A program made the translations under genes and the position numbers. Below the pieces are notes generated by a model. The model saw nothing but the letters and a program-made list of their open reading frames with translations. It was not told the origin of the DNA and searched no databases. From Deltaproteobacteria bacterium (lineage in GTDB: Bacteria; Myxococcota_A; Polyangia; HGW-17; SLPX01): a stretch of 40,060 nucleotides of DNA. This document shows, piece by piece, positions 24,405-31,445 of the stretch. Every line of letters begins with the position of its first letter. The stretch's first letter is position 1. The stretch lies in assembly GCA_021162935.1 (NCBI GenBank), contig JAGGXR010000061.1, positions 1 to 40,060 of the forward strand. The letters are read 5' to 3'.

Positions 24405-25019
24405 ATGCACAGCACGACGGCAGACTATCCCCCCACCACGAATCACACGCTAAAAGGCCAACCGGAACGCACGGCCAAGGGTTCGGGCGTCATTTCCATG
24501 ATCAATTATGCCAAACAGCATGGCGACGAACAACGATTCGAGCGGTTCCTCCAACGGTTCTCCCCTGAAGACCGTGAAACCCTCGGGGGCATCGTCACCC
24601 CGGTCATGCGATTCAAAGAAACGACCAACCAGGCGCTCATCAACAACCTCGTTGCGGAATTTCTGGATGGCGACCCGGAACGGGCCGTGGAACTCGGCCG
24701 TTTCATCATCGACGACGGTCTATCGACCATCTATCGGGTATTCTTCAAGGTCGGCTCCCCCAAGATGATCATCGCCCGAGCGAATCGACTCTGGAGACAG
24801 TACCACGAAGTCGGATCTCTGGAGACCTTCGACATCGAATCCAAGAGCATTCGAGTCCGACTCACCTTCCCCTACACAGACCTTGCCTTCTGTCGGCTCA
24901 TGACCGGAACGGTGTTCAGTTCACTGGAGCGATCTGGAGCCAATAACGTGATCCTCAAACACGAGAAATGCGCAGCCAAAGGAGACGCCTACTGCCAGTA
25001 TTACGTCACGTGGGACTAG
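24405..25019 (+). CDS. V4R-like small protein, paralogue 1
   Basis: A 204-residue soluble protein without signal peptide. After a variable N-terminus, residues 25-130 look helical (GSGVISMINYAKQHG, ERFLQRFSPEDRETL, VELGRFIIDDGLSTIYRVFFKVGSPK, ANRLWRQYHEVG). The C-terminal 65 residues alternate strands (IRVRLTFPYTDLAFCRLMTGTVFSSLE) and end in HEKCAAKGDAYCQYYVTW (187-203). A closing Cys-x4-GD-x-YC-x-(Y/F) before an aromatic strand is a hallmark of V4R (4-vinyl-reductase-like) and some haem-NO-binding-like small-molecule sensor domains. I infer a ligand-sensing or scaffold role. Similar proteins, often in many copies, are typical of myxobacteria. The ATG at 24405 follows GAGG; the matching length and start of its neighbour support it. 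Confidence 0.6.
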   Translation: MHSTTADYPPTTNHTLKGQPERTAKGSGVISMINYAKQHGDEQRFERFLQRFSPEDRETLGGIVTPVMRFKETTNQALINNLVAEFLDGDPERAVELGRFIIDDGLSTIYRVFFKVGSPKMIIARANRLWRQYHEVGSLETFDIESKSIRVRLTFPYTDLAFCRLMTGTVFSSLERSGANNVILKHEKCAAKGDAYCQYYVTWD

Positions 25020-25027
25020 TGCGATGC

Positions 25028-25046
25028 CATCCTGTCACGAAGGATG
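25028..25046 (+). terminator. Hairpin after V4R-like paralogue 1
   Basis: CATCCT (25028-25033) and AGGATG (25041-25046), perfect 6-bp arms with a 7-base loop, 9 bases after the stop. No T-run follows, so this is a weak terminator or a processing site. Confidence 0.3.
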
Positions 25047-25072
25047 ATACACGTCTTCTCCCACGAGGCTGC

Positions 25073-25097
25073 TTGACAACAGATATTTTCAGGTCAA
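25073..25097. promoter_or_regulatory. TTGAC...GTCAA inverted repeat upstream of paralogue 2
   Basis: TTGAC (25073) and GTCAA (ending 25097) flank an AT-rich 15-base centre. It echoes the TTGACA/TGTCAA palindrome upstream of paralogue 1 and could be a shared regulatory site. TTGACA here has no good -10 partner. Confidence 0.25.
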
Positions 25098-25245
25098 AAC
25101 GACAAAGAGAAATGCGCAGATAATCGGCCCCTTGCAACGTCCTTCGCGGCAACAGCCGACTCCCATCCGGCAGACGAGATGGCCGAAACGGACGCCAGGC
25201 ACAGCACGAAGACCCGTCCCCATTTTGGACGAGCCGGAGGTGGAG

Positions 25246-25860
25246 ATGCACGGCACGACCCTGGATAAACATTCTGCAAGACGCTCTTCGGGGAACAACG
25301 ATGCCACTCGGTCCGCCAAGGGCACGGGGATCATCGCCGGAATCGCGTTCGTCAAAAAACGCGGTGGACCACAAGGCTACGAACGATTCCTCCAACGGTT
25401 GACACAGCAGGAACGTACCATCTTGGAGGGTCTCATCACGCCGATGATGCAGTTCGACGAAGCCCTGCTCCAACACATGGTGCATGCCATCGTGGACGAA
25501 TTTCTTGACGGAAACCCTGAAAGAAGCGCTGAACTGGGCCGCTTCATCATCGAAGATGGACTGTCCTCCATGTATCGGATGTTCCGCAAGATGGGAGACC
25601 CGACGAAGACCATTGCCGGGGCCGGTCGAATCTGGCAGCTCTATCACTCGGTCGGCTCCCTGCAGGTGTACGACCTGGAACCCAAGAGTGCCAGGATCCG
25701 ACTCACCTATCCCTATCTCGACCTACCCTTCTGCCGGATGACCGCCGGTATGTTCATTGCGTCCCTCGAACAATCGAGTGCCCAGACTGTCCGCATTGCC
25801 CATGAAAAGTGCGTGGCAAAGGGCGACCGATACTGCCAGTATCACCTCACCTGGAAATAG
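25246..25860 (+). CDS. V4R-like small protein, paralogue 2
   Basis: Also exactly 204 residues and clearly a duplicate of the gene upstream. Shared segments run through the length: GYERFLQRLTQQERTILEGLITPMM, EFLDGNPERSAELGRFIIEDGLSS, RIWQLYHSVGSLQVYDLEPKSARIRLTYPYLDLPFCRM and the end HEKCVAKGDRYCQYHLTW. The two aligned cysteines, the GD pair and the aromatic residues of the V4R-like ending are all kept, so selection on that site seems to act on both. The N-terminal 25 residues differ most. ATG 25246 follows GGAGG by about 5 bases. Substitution of a large share of residues shows that the duplication is old, and the products have probably diverged in ligand or partner. Confidence 0.6.
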   Translation: MHGTTLDKHSARRSSGNNDATRSAKGTGIIAGIAFVKKRGGPQGYERFLQRLTQQERTILEGLITPMMQFDEALLQHMVHAIVDEFLDGNPERSAELGRFIIEDGLSSMYRMFRKMGDPTKTIAGAGRIWQLYHSVGSLQVYDLEPKSARIRLTYPYLDLPFCRMTAGMFIASLEQSSAQTVRIAHEKCVAKGDRYCQYHLTWK

Positions 25861-26097
25861 ACCTGCAATTCGGGCAACAGCATCGGAGCGCTTGAAGAAG
25901 GCGCTTGCGCATCGACGAGCCCACCACCAACGAACCACCAGCACAGAACCACAGGAATCACGATGATACGGCATCACCGCCTGCCAAACTGCCAAACAAC
26001 CTCCTTGTGTTCGCCCCGCCGGTAGGTAAGACTTGGCACAATGCAGCGTTCGGTCTTTTTGCCTCAGACGGATGACTCCGTTGGGCAAATCATCCTT

Positions 26098-26139
26098 ACG
26101 GGAGGTTTTCGATGCAGAACGGGAGGTTTTCGATGCAGA
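26098..26139 (+). repeat. 21-bp tandem duplication carrying ribosome-binding site and start codon
   Basis: Two perfect copies, 26098-26118 and 26119-26139. Each holds GGGAGG, TTTTC, then GATGCAGA with an ATG. Because 21 is a multiple of 3 both ATGs (26112 and 26133) are in frame with the lipoprotein gene, giving two equivalent start sites. Confidence 0.95.
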
Positions 26140-27311
26140 CAAGCAAATCGCTCTTCTTGGCCATCGCGTTCTTGACCGCCCTGTCGGCACAGGGCTGTGC
26201 CGTTCAGGACGTCAAACCCACCGGTCCGGCGCAGGCTCAGGCTTCCCTGCCCAACTGTCAGGTCATGGTGGTCGGCACCATCCACAAAGAGCACCTGGTG
26301 AACAAGAAGTACCCGTTGCAGGTGTTCGAAGCTCTGATGGATACATGGAAACCAGACCTCGTCCTCGTCGAAATTCGACCTGACGCTTTTGCCAAAGGCC
26401 ACTACGAAGACGGCCCCTTCGAGATGGCCTACATCACCTGGCTCGCCAAGGCACGCCACATTGCAGTCGTTCCCATCGACTGGTATCGTGCATCAGACGT
26501 CAAGGCGCCGACAGCGGCAGACATGGCCGCCGAAAGAAAGGTGATGTCTGCTGTGGGCCCACTCTTCAAGAACATCTCCGGCATTCCCGGTTTTGCTCAA
26601 ATCCATGACCAGAAAGTGACCCGATCGATCCTCCAAGCAATCAATGCGCGCAACCGCCTGCGCAGCGGCACCCCGATCTGGAATCGCCGCCAGGCCTGGA
26701 TGGAGTTTCAGGCGACCCATGCCATCTGGCAGCACAGGCCCAAACGGGTGGCCGTTTTCGTGGGCTTCCAGCACCGCCCCGAGATGCTGGCCTACCTCAC
26801 CCAACTGGGGGCCGTCGCAGTCAACCCAGCCAAGTATCTTCGAACCATCGGTTTCTCCATCCAGGAACTGGCTCGCCGTCCCATTTCGAACCAGGTGATC
26901 GCCCTGTGGCAGGAGGGCCTCGTTCGCCTGCGCAAGCAAGTTGCTCAGACCACCGGGTTCCTCCAATGCTCCTTGAGACAGAAGGCTCGTTATTTCCAGG
27001 TGGCGCTTGTGCAGCAGGGACGATGCTGCGTCCAACAACGGTCCCTGCGAGCAGCCTGTCCCAGCGGCGAACGCAAGGCTCCGATCGCTGCGGCACCTCG
27101 CCCGGCCCCAAGGCCCGCCGTCCGCCCTACCGAAACGCAAGGGACACAGCCGACTCCGGGCACACAAGGTACAGGGCCGACGACCGGACAAAACTCTGGG
27201 ACGACGGAAACGACGTCGAATGCACCAGGACCCGCCGAAGCAGCACCTGCGACGACACCTCGCCCGGCTCCGAGCAACGAGCCGACCGGAGGCTCCAGCG
27301 GCACCAAATGA
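26112..27311 (+). CDS. TraB/ChaN-like lipoprotein with Pro/Thr-rich tail
   Basis: A 399-residue protein from the first ATG (392 from the second, 26133). The second start gives a cleaner type II signal: MQTSKSLFLAIAFLTALSAQGC, lipobox SAQGC, so lipid anchored. The folded part begins VMVVGTIHKEHLVNKKYPLQVFEAL, then PDLVLVEIRPDAF and RHIAVVPIDWY. A GT-x-H strand, a helix, and a strand ending in E-x-R are the pattern I associate with TraB/GumN/ChaN-like (EreA-like) proteins, some of which are metalloproteases or haem binders; that link is tentative. Another strand, RVAVFVGFQHRPEML, supplies a second His. From about residue 320 the chain is Ala/Pro/Thr/Gly-rich and disordered. The function is not known. 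Confidence 0.6.
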   Translation: MQNGRFSMQTSKSLFLAIAFLTALSAQGCAVQDVKPTGPAQAQASLPNCQVMVVGTIHKEHLVNKKYPLQVFEALMDTWKPDLVLVEIRPDAFAKGHYEDGPFEMAYITWLAKARHIAVVPIDWYRASDVKAPTAADMAAERKVMSAVGPLFKNISGIPGFAQIHDQKVTRSILQAINARNRLRSGTPIWNRRQAWMEFQATHAIWQHRPKRVAVFVGFQHRPEMLAYLTQLGAVAVNPAKYLRTIGFSIQELARRPISNQVIALWQEGLVRLRKQVAQTTGFLQCSLRQKARYFQVALVQQGRCCVQQRSLRAACPSGERKAPIAAAPRPAPRPAVRPTETQGTQPTPGTQGTGPTTGQNSGTTETTSNAPGPAEAAPATTPRPAPSNEPTGGSSGTK

Positions 27312-27390
27312 GGATATGATCGAAATGAGAGTATGATCGAAATGAGAGTATGATCGAAATGAGGGTATGATCGAAATGAGAGTATGATCG
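27306..27390. repeat. Five tandem 17-bp repeats starting at a stop codon
   Basis: Consensus AAATGAGAGTATGATCG at 27306, 27323, 27340, 27357 and 27374; copies 2, 3 and 5 are identical, copies 1 and 4 differ by one or two bases. The first copy supplies the TGA stop of the lipoprotein gene. Each unit contains ATG and TGA. The array ends 43 bp before the archaemetzincin start. Confidence 0.95.
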
Positions 27391-27433
27391 AACGGAAAGG
27401 ATCCGACAGGGCCCCCCAGGTCAGGGACGAACC

Positions 27434-28198
27434 ATGCGACCGGAACGACGACGACGATTCAGATCAGGCGCAGACCGATCATCGAGGCCCCTGCCTGCAA
27501 CATGGACTGTCCCGTTCGTGGTGGCAGCCGTGGCTGCCCTGGCCGCTGTTGCCGGCGCTTGGCCCACGAGGTCCGCACCAAGAACCACCGCAGCCCCATC
27601 GCGAGGACCGGTCCTGCAATCCGTGCTCGTGGTGCCCATGGGGCGACGGATTCCAAGCGTCGCGGTTCAAGAAGCGGCTCAAGGACTTCATGCCCTCTAC
27701 GGACTCCGCGTTCGCGTGGCGCACAGGCGCCCCTTGCCTCGAAAAGCATACTATCCCCCACGAAAACGATATCGGGCGGAACGACTGTTGGACTACCTGT
27801 CCACCGTTCCCTCGGCAGGTGCCTTTCGCATCCTGGGCATCACGGCGTCGGACATCTCCACGACGAAGGGGCGGTATCGGGATTGGGGCATCATGGGCCT
27901 GGCCCTGCTTTCGGGCCGGGTGTCGGTGGTATCCATGTTTCGCTGCCGGCGAGGGGCTCGCTCATCACTTCATGCGAGACACCGATTCGCCAAGACCGTG
28001 GCCCATGAAATCGGCCACACGTTGGGGCTGGAGCATTGCCCGACCCGAGGCTGCATCATGGAAGACGCACGAGGCACAAACAAAACAACGGATCGCGAGT
28101 ACGACCTCTGTCCCCGATGCCGCAGACTCCTGCGCCGTGCTGGGTACCGAATCCCGGCGCATCCGAAGCTGCCCTGGCCGAAACCACAGATCCACTGA
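27434..28198 (+). CDS. Archaemetzincin-family zinc metalloprotease, membrane anchored
   Basis: A 254-residue protein. The signature HEIGHTLGLEHC (191-202), then four residues, Cys207, Met209 and CPRC (226-229) is the archaemetzincin pattern HExxHxxGxxHC-x4-CxM-x(16-17)-CxxC. The first three histidines bind the catalytic zinc, and the four cysteines are expected to hold a second, structural zinc. The body before it (VLVVPMGRRIPS, GLRVRVAHRRPLP, RAERLLDYL, ILGITASDIS, GIMGLALLSGRVSVVS) also follows the family. Unusually for the family, a basic N-terminus and hydrophobic stretch (about 22-43) suggest membrane anchoring or export. The ATG at 27434 follows AGGGA. It lies 26 bp before miaA and probably shares its transcript. 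Confidence 0.85.
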   Translation: MRPERRRRFRSGADRSSRPLPATWTVPFVVAAVAALAAVAGAWPTRSAPRTTAAPSRGPVLQSVLVVPMGRRIPSVAVQEAAQGLHALYGLRVRVAHRRPLPRKAYYPPRKRYRAERLLDYLSTVPSAGAFRILGITASDISTTKGRYRDWGIMGLALLSGRVSVVSMFRCRRGARSSLHARHRFAKTVAHEIGHTLGLEHCPTRGCIMEDARGTNKTTDREYDLCPRCRRLLRRAGYRIPAHPKLPWPKPQIH

Positions 28199-28224
28199 CG
28201 ATCCACCGGCCATGTGAGGACGCC

Positions 28225-29301
28225 ATGATTCTGGACGAATCGAGCAGGGACGTTGCGAGTGGAGACCGTGCAGGTGGGGACGTTGCGAGTGGAGACCGTG
28301 CAGGTGGGGACGTTGTGAGTGGAGACCGTGCAGGTGGGGACATTGCGAGTGGAGACCGTGCAGGTGGGGACATTGCGAAAATCCGCATGGTCGTGATCGG
28401 CGGTCCCACGGCAAGCGGCAAGACCGAGGCTGCCATTCGGCTCGCCGACCAGGCCGGCGGAGAAATCGTGTCAGCGGATTCGGTGCAGGTCTATCGGCAC
28501 CTCGACATTGGATCGGCCAAACCCACCGAAGAGCAGCGCCGCCTCGTTTTGCACCACATGATCGACGTGGTGGATCCGAACGATCCCATGACCGCGGCTC
28601 GGTATGCCGACATGGCTCACGCAGCAATCGCGGACATCCAGGCAAGGGGCAAAACCGTCATCGTTGCGGGCGGTAGTGGCCTCTACCTGCGCGCCCTCAT
28701 TCGGGGGCTGCTGTCCGCGCCACAGGCCCGGCCGAAGCTGCGGCGCGAACTGAGAGCGACCGAAGCACGCCAGGGACCTGGCACGCTGCACCGAATGCTC
28801 GAACAGGTGGATCCGCGGTCCGCCGCTAGGCTCCACCCCGCAGACCTGATCCGCATCGTACGGGCCATCGAAGTCTGGAAGACGACCGGCCGGACCATGA
28901 GTGACCTCCAGGCCGAACACGCGTTCGCCGATGCGCCCTATGAGACGCGCATCCTCTGCTTGGACCCAGGCAAGGAGGCGCTCGAAGAACGCCTGATTCG
29001 GCGCGTGGACGAAATGATCGACGCCGGTCTCGTCGACGAAGTCGAGCAACTCCTGGCCGCAGGCTGGTCAAACGGACTCAAGCCCCTCCAAAGTCCCGGA
29101 TATCGCCAAGCGCTCGAAGTCCTGGCAGGCAGGATGACGCTCGACGAGGCTCGTGGGGCCATCGTGACGGCGCACCGCAGATATGCACGACGCCAGAGGG
29201 TCTGGTTCCGCTCCGAGCCGGGCGTCCACTGGTATCAAGGGCCGGACGACCTGCCCTACGAAAACCTGGCCGCCTGGATCCAATCGGGCGAAACTGCCTG
29301 A
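28225..29301 (+). CDS. miaA: tRNA dimethylallyltransferase with a repetitive N-terminus
   Basis: Adds a dimethylallyl group to A37 of tRNAs that read codons starting with U, the first step to ms2i6A. Signatures: VVIGGPTASGKTEAAIRLAD (Walker A), EIVSADSVQVYRHLDIGSAKPT (catalytic Asp and substrate pocket), HHMIDVVDP, VIVAGGSGLYLRALI and LHPADLIRIVRAIEV. From the ATG at 28225 the protein is 358 residues, about 50 longer than usual. The surplus is four copies of a GDRAGGDVAS-like decapeptide encoded by 30-bp repeats. A start at 28387 would give a normal 304-residue enzyme but has no ribosome-binding site, while 28225 follows TGAGGA; the reading frame stays open across all repeats. Confidence 0.95.
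   Translation: MILDESSRDVASGDRAGGDVASGDRAGGDVVSGDRAGGDIASGDRAGGDIAKIRMVVIGGPTASGKTEAAIRLADQAGGEIVSADSVQVYRHLDIGSAKPTEEQRRLVLHHMIDVVDPNDPMTAARYADMAHAAIADIQARGKTVIVAGGSGLYLRALIRGLLSAPQARPKLRRELRATEARQGPGTLHRMLEQVDPRSAARLHPADLIRIVRAIEVWKTTGRTMSDLQAEHAFADAPYETRILCLDPGKEALEERLIRRVDEMIDAGLVDEVEQLLAAGWSNGLKPLQSPGYRQALEVLAGRMTLDEARGAIVTAHRRYARRQRVWFRSEPGVHWYQGPDDLPYENLAAWIQSGETA
28261..28380 (+). repeat. Four tandem 30-bp repeats at the 5' end of miaA
   Basis: Exact units at 28261, 28291, 28321 and 28351, with a partial copy just before at 28245-28260. The copies differ at only a few bases. Each encodes GGDVASGDRA-type residues in the miaA frame. The array contains no in-frame start codon. Confidence 0.95.
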
Positions 29302-29315
29302 AAAATCGGCAAACC

Positions 29316-29344
29316 TTGACTTGCCATGATCGTTGTCCTACCTT
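29316..29344 (+). promoter_or_regulatory. Possible promoter of the large lipoprotein gene
   Basis: TTGACT (29316-29321) and TACCTT (29339-29344) with 17 bases between, 44 bp before the chosen start. The -10 is poor by the E. coli standard. Confidence 0.35.
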
Positions 29345-29387
29345 TTGGGGACCAGCAACGTGGCAACACACGCCAATGGAGCATTTC

Positions 29388-31115
29388 ATGCAGTTTCCAG
29401 GCACTCGAACCCTTCTTGCAGTCGGGGCATGGCAGCGCCGCACGTGGACCGCTGCCCTGCTATACACGGTTATTCCCGTCCTCGTCGGAGGCTGTAGCGC
29501 GGTGGTGGCGCACAAAATCCACGAACCATCGGATCGGGACGCCGCCCTGCAGGATGCCGACGCGACCAATCACTCCGATGCCGAAGCCGATGCGCAGGAC
29601 GCGGCCACAGAGCAAGATGCATTGGGCGAACCAACGATCGTCTCTATCATCAACGAAAAGGGAGACGACATCTATCCAGCCGGCCAGGTGGTCTCGGGCG
29701 AACTACTCACCATCACCGTGAAAGATTTTGGCGACCAGGTCACCCTATCCGGCTTGGGCGATCTCAACGAAACGTTGCCCGTGGACACGACCGACTCCAC
29801 CATCGTGTTCCGAGTGCCCACGAAACTGGTCCCCGGTCCCTTTCAACTCAAGCTTGCACGATCCGACCAGCACGTCGCCACCGCAGACCTCACCCTGATC
29901 CGCTACGTCTTACTCAACGTGAATAGGGACACCATCGCCATGGCTTGGGACGGCGAGACCCTGGACGCCACCGGCGCCATCAACGTCGGGACGTCCTGCA
30001 CCGCTGCAGCGGAAGAACTTCGTCTCTCTCCCGATGGAGCCTGGGCCTACCGACGCTGTCAGGGAAACCAGATCAGCGCCATCTACCTACCCACGTTGGG
30101 CGCAACCACGGGTACAAACATCAAGGCGAAAAAACTCGCCCACATCGGATGGTATCCGTCGTCGGGCATCCAGAACCCTCTGACCGGTCCCTGGACGGAT
30201 CGATTCGTCCTGTCGGTGACAAAAAGCGTCACGAAGTACCGCCAGGCCATCTGCACGGCTTCATGGGATCCCAGCAACAAAGCGGCCACCCTGAATTGCC
30301 AACAGACTTGGACCGGATTGGACGACATGACCGACCCCATGTATGCGGTGTTCCCAACGGACGCCACGATGCTGGGCGTCATCGACAACGGCAATCCCTC
30401 CGCGGCGACGATCTACGAAGGGGCATCGTCCCACAACGTCACAAACTCACAGAGCCAAACATTTCTGTTCACCCCAGGGGCGCCGCCCCTGTGCCATCCC
30501 AGTGGGGATGCCTGCTACTTGGCCGACAAGGCGAACCAACCTTCCTCCATCGCCGCCGCAAACATGACCACGGGCATCCTCCTGGGCAACAGCGCATCAT
30601 GGTCCGGCTGTCCACCGGCAACCCTGCTGCCCCGTCCCGATGGTCAGGGTGTCGTGGCGATCGTCCGAATGGCGGACCAAGCCCCCAGCGGCATGAGCTC
30701 TCTCGTCGTGCTCGAATTTTCCCAGGCCGATCAGGCGCCAACTGTGCAGAGCCAACCGCTGGGCATCACCGGCATCGCCACGGATGCCACCTGGGTCTGG
30801 CTCAAGGCACCGAACCATTGGTACGCCATGACCTGGGCCAAGAACACCTCCCCCACGCACCCCACCTGGTTCCAAATGATAAGCGACGACGGAACCTTGA
30901 CGGGATCTGTGACGCCAGTCGCACAGCCGCATGAATTCCTGTCCGTGGCTCCGATGCCGGACGGATCGGGCATCCTGTTTGGCATCGTCAAGACAGGCGC
31001 AAACACGACCGACCTCGACCAATGCACGTTCGAAGAGACCCCCGCCATCGGGCTCACATGCCATGCCATCGACGGACTGGCCGGCCTCAAAAAAGCCGCT
31101 CTCGTCCAACCCTGA
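29388..31115 (+). CDS. Large lipoprotein, possible IPT-like and propeller-like domains
   Basis: A 575-residue protein that I do not recognise. The N-terminus MQFPGTRTLLAVG... ends in VIPVLVGGC (lipobox VGGC), giving a lipid anchor. The next 45 residues are acidic and low complexity (DADATNHSDAEADAQDA), a flexible spacer. A small domain follows, with PTIVSIINEKGDDIYPAGQVV and SGELLTITVKDFGDQVTLSG, resembling an IPT/TIG immunoglobulin-like fold. The remaining 400 residues are rich in strands with repeated aromatic-D/N turns (LRLSPDGAWAYRRC, FVLSVTKSVTKYRQ, LAHIGWYPSSG, LVVLEFSQADQAP) and look like a beta-propeller; I cannot count blades reliably. The ATG at 29388 follows GGAG by 6 bases. It is probably an outer surface or periplasmic binding protein. 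Confidence 0.6.
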   Translation: MQFPGTRTLLAVGAWQRRTWTAALLYTVIPVLVGGCSAVVAHKIHEPSDRDAALQDADATNHSDAEADAQDAATEQDALGEPTIVSIINEKGDDIYPAGQVVSGELLTITVKDFGDQVTLSGLGDLNETLPVDTTDSTIVFRVPTKLVPGPFQLKLARSDQHVATADLTLIRYVLLNVNRDTIAMAWDGETLDATGAINVGTSCTAAAEELRLSPDGAWAYRRCQGNQISAIYLPTLGATTGTNIKAKKLAHIGWYPSSGIQNPLTGPWTDRFVLSVTKSVTKYRQAICTASWDPSNKAATLNCQQTWTGLDDMTDPMYAVFPTDATMLGVIDNGNPSAATIYEGASSHNVTNSQSQTFLFTPGAPPLCHPSGDACYLADKANQPSSIAAANMTTGILLGNSASWSGCPPATLLPRPDGQGVVAIVRMADQAPSGMSSLVVLEFSQADQAPTVQSQPLGITGIATDATWVWLKAPNHWYAMTWAKNTSPTHPTWFQMISDDGTLTGSVTPVAQPHEFLSVAPMPDGSGILFGIVKTGANTTDLDQCTFEETPAIGLTCHAIDGLAGLKKAALVQP

Positions 31116-31164
31116 CCGCTCATCACCAGCCATCGCAAACCGAGGCCGATTGGCCGACTCCATT

Positions 31165-31180
31165 TCGAATCGTGATTCGA
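31165..31180. other. Inverted repeat TCGAATC-GT-GATTCGA
   Basis: 7-bp perfect arms with a 2-base centre, 50 bp after the lipoprotein stop and about 75 bp before the fusA promoter. Too tight a loop for a classic terminator, so an operator is possible. GATTCGA recurs at 31216-31222. Confidence 0.3.
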
Positions 31181-31253
31181 TTCATCAGGTCAAACGGTCA
31201 CGCATGATGGGGCCTGATTCGAAGAGAATGGGTGTGCATCGGCACAAAATCCG

Positions 31254-31281
31254 TTGACGCACAGATCCATTGTGCTATATA
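31254..31281 (+). promoter_or_regulatory. Probable sigma-70 promoter for fusA
   Basis: TTGACG (31254-31259) and TATATA (31276-31281) with 16 bases between; TATATC, two bases further, gives an 18-base spacer. The leader to the TTG start would be about 158 bases. Confidence 0.6.
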
Positions 31282-31445
31282 TCCGCGCCGTTCGTTGCAA
31301 CAAATCCCGTCCAGCCAATCGGGAGCCATTCGGTGACGACCGAATTCTCGTCATGACCGAACGCAACCGAACGCAACAACGATGGATTCGATGTTTCGTG
31401 GCGCCTCGACGGCGGCACGGGACGCAGGGCAGAGTGGAGGCCCCT

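Noticed and set aside
26033-26049. A sigma-54 promoter (TTGGCAC...) upstream of the TraB-like gene
   Set aside because: The second element does not fall at the required GG-N10-GC spacing; the nearest GC pairs are 6 and 9 bases away.
28261-28380. A CRISPR array in the 30-bp repeats
   Set aside because: The units are contiguous with no unique spacers, they are in frame with miaA, and no cas genes are nearby.
31353-31445. A 31-residue N-terminal extension of EF-G from ATG 31353
   Set aside because: The TTG at 31446 has a GGAGG at the right distance and yields the family-typical N-terminus; the extension is basic and without similarity.
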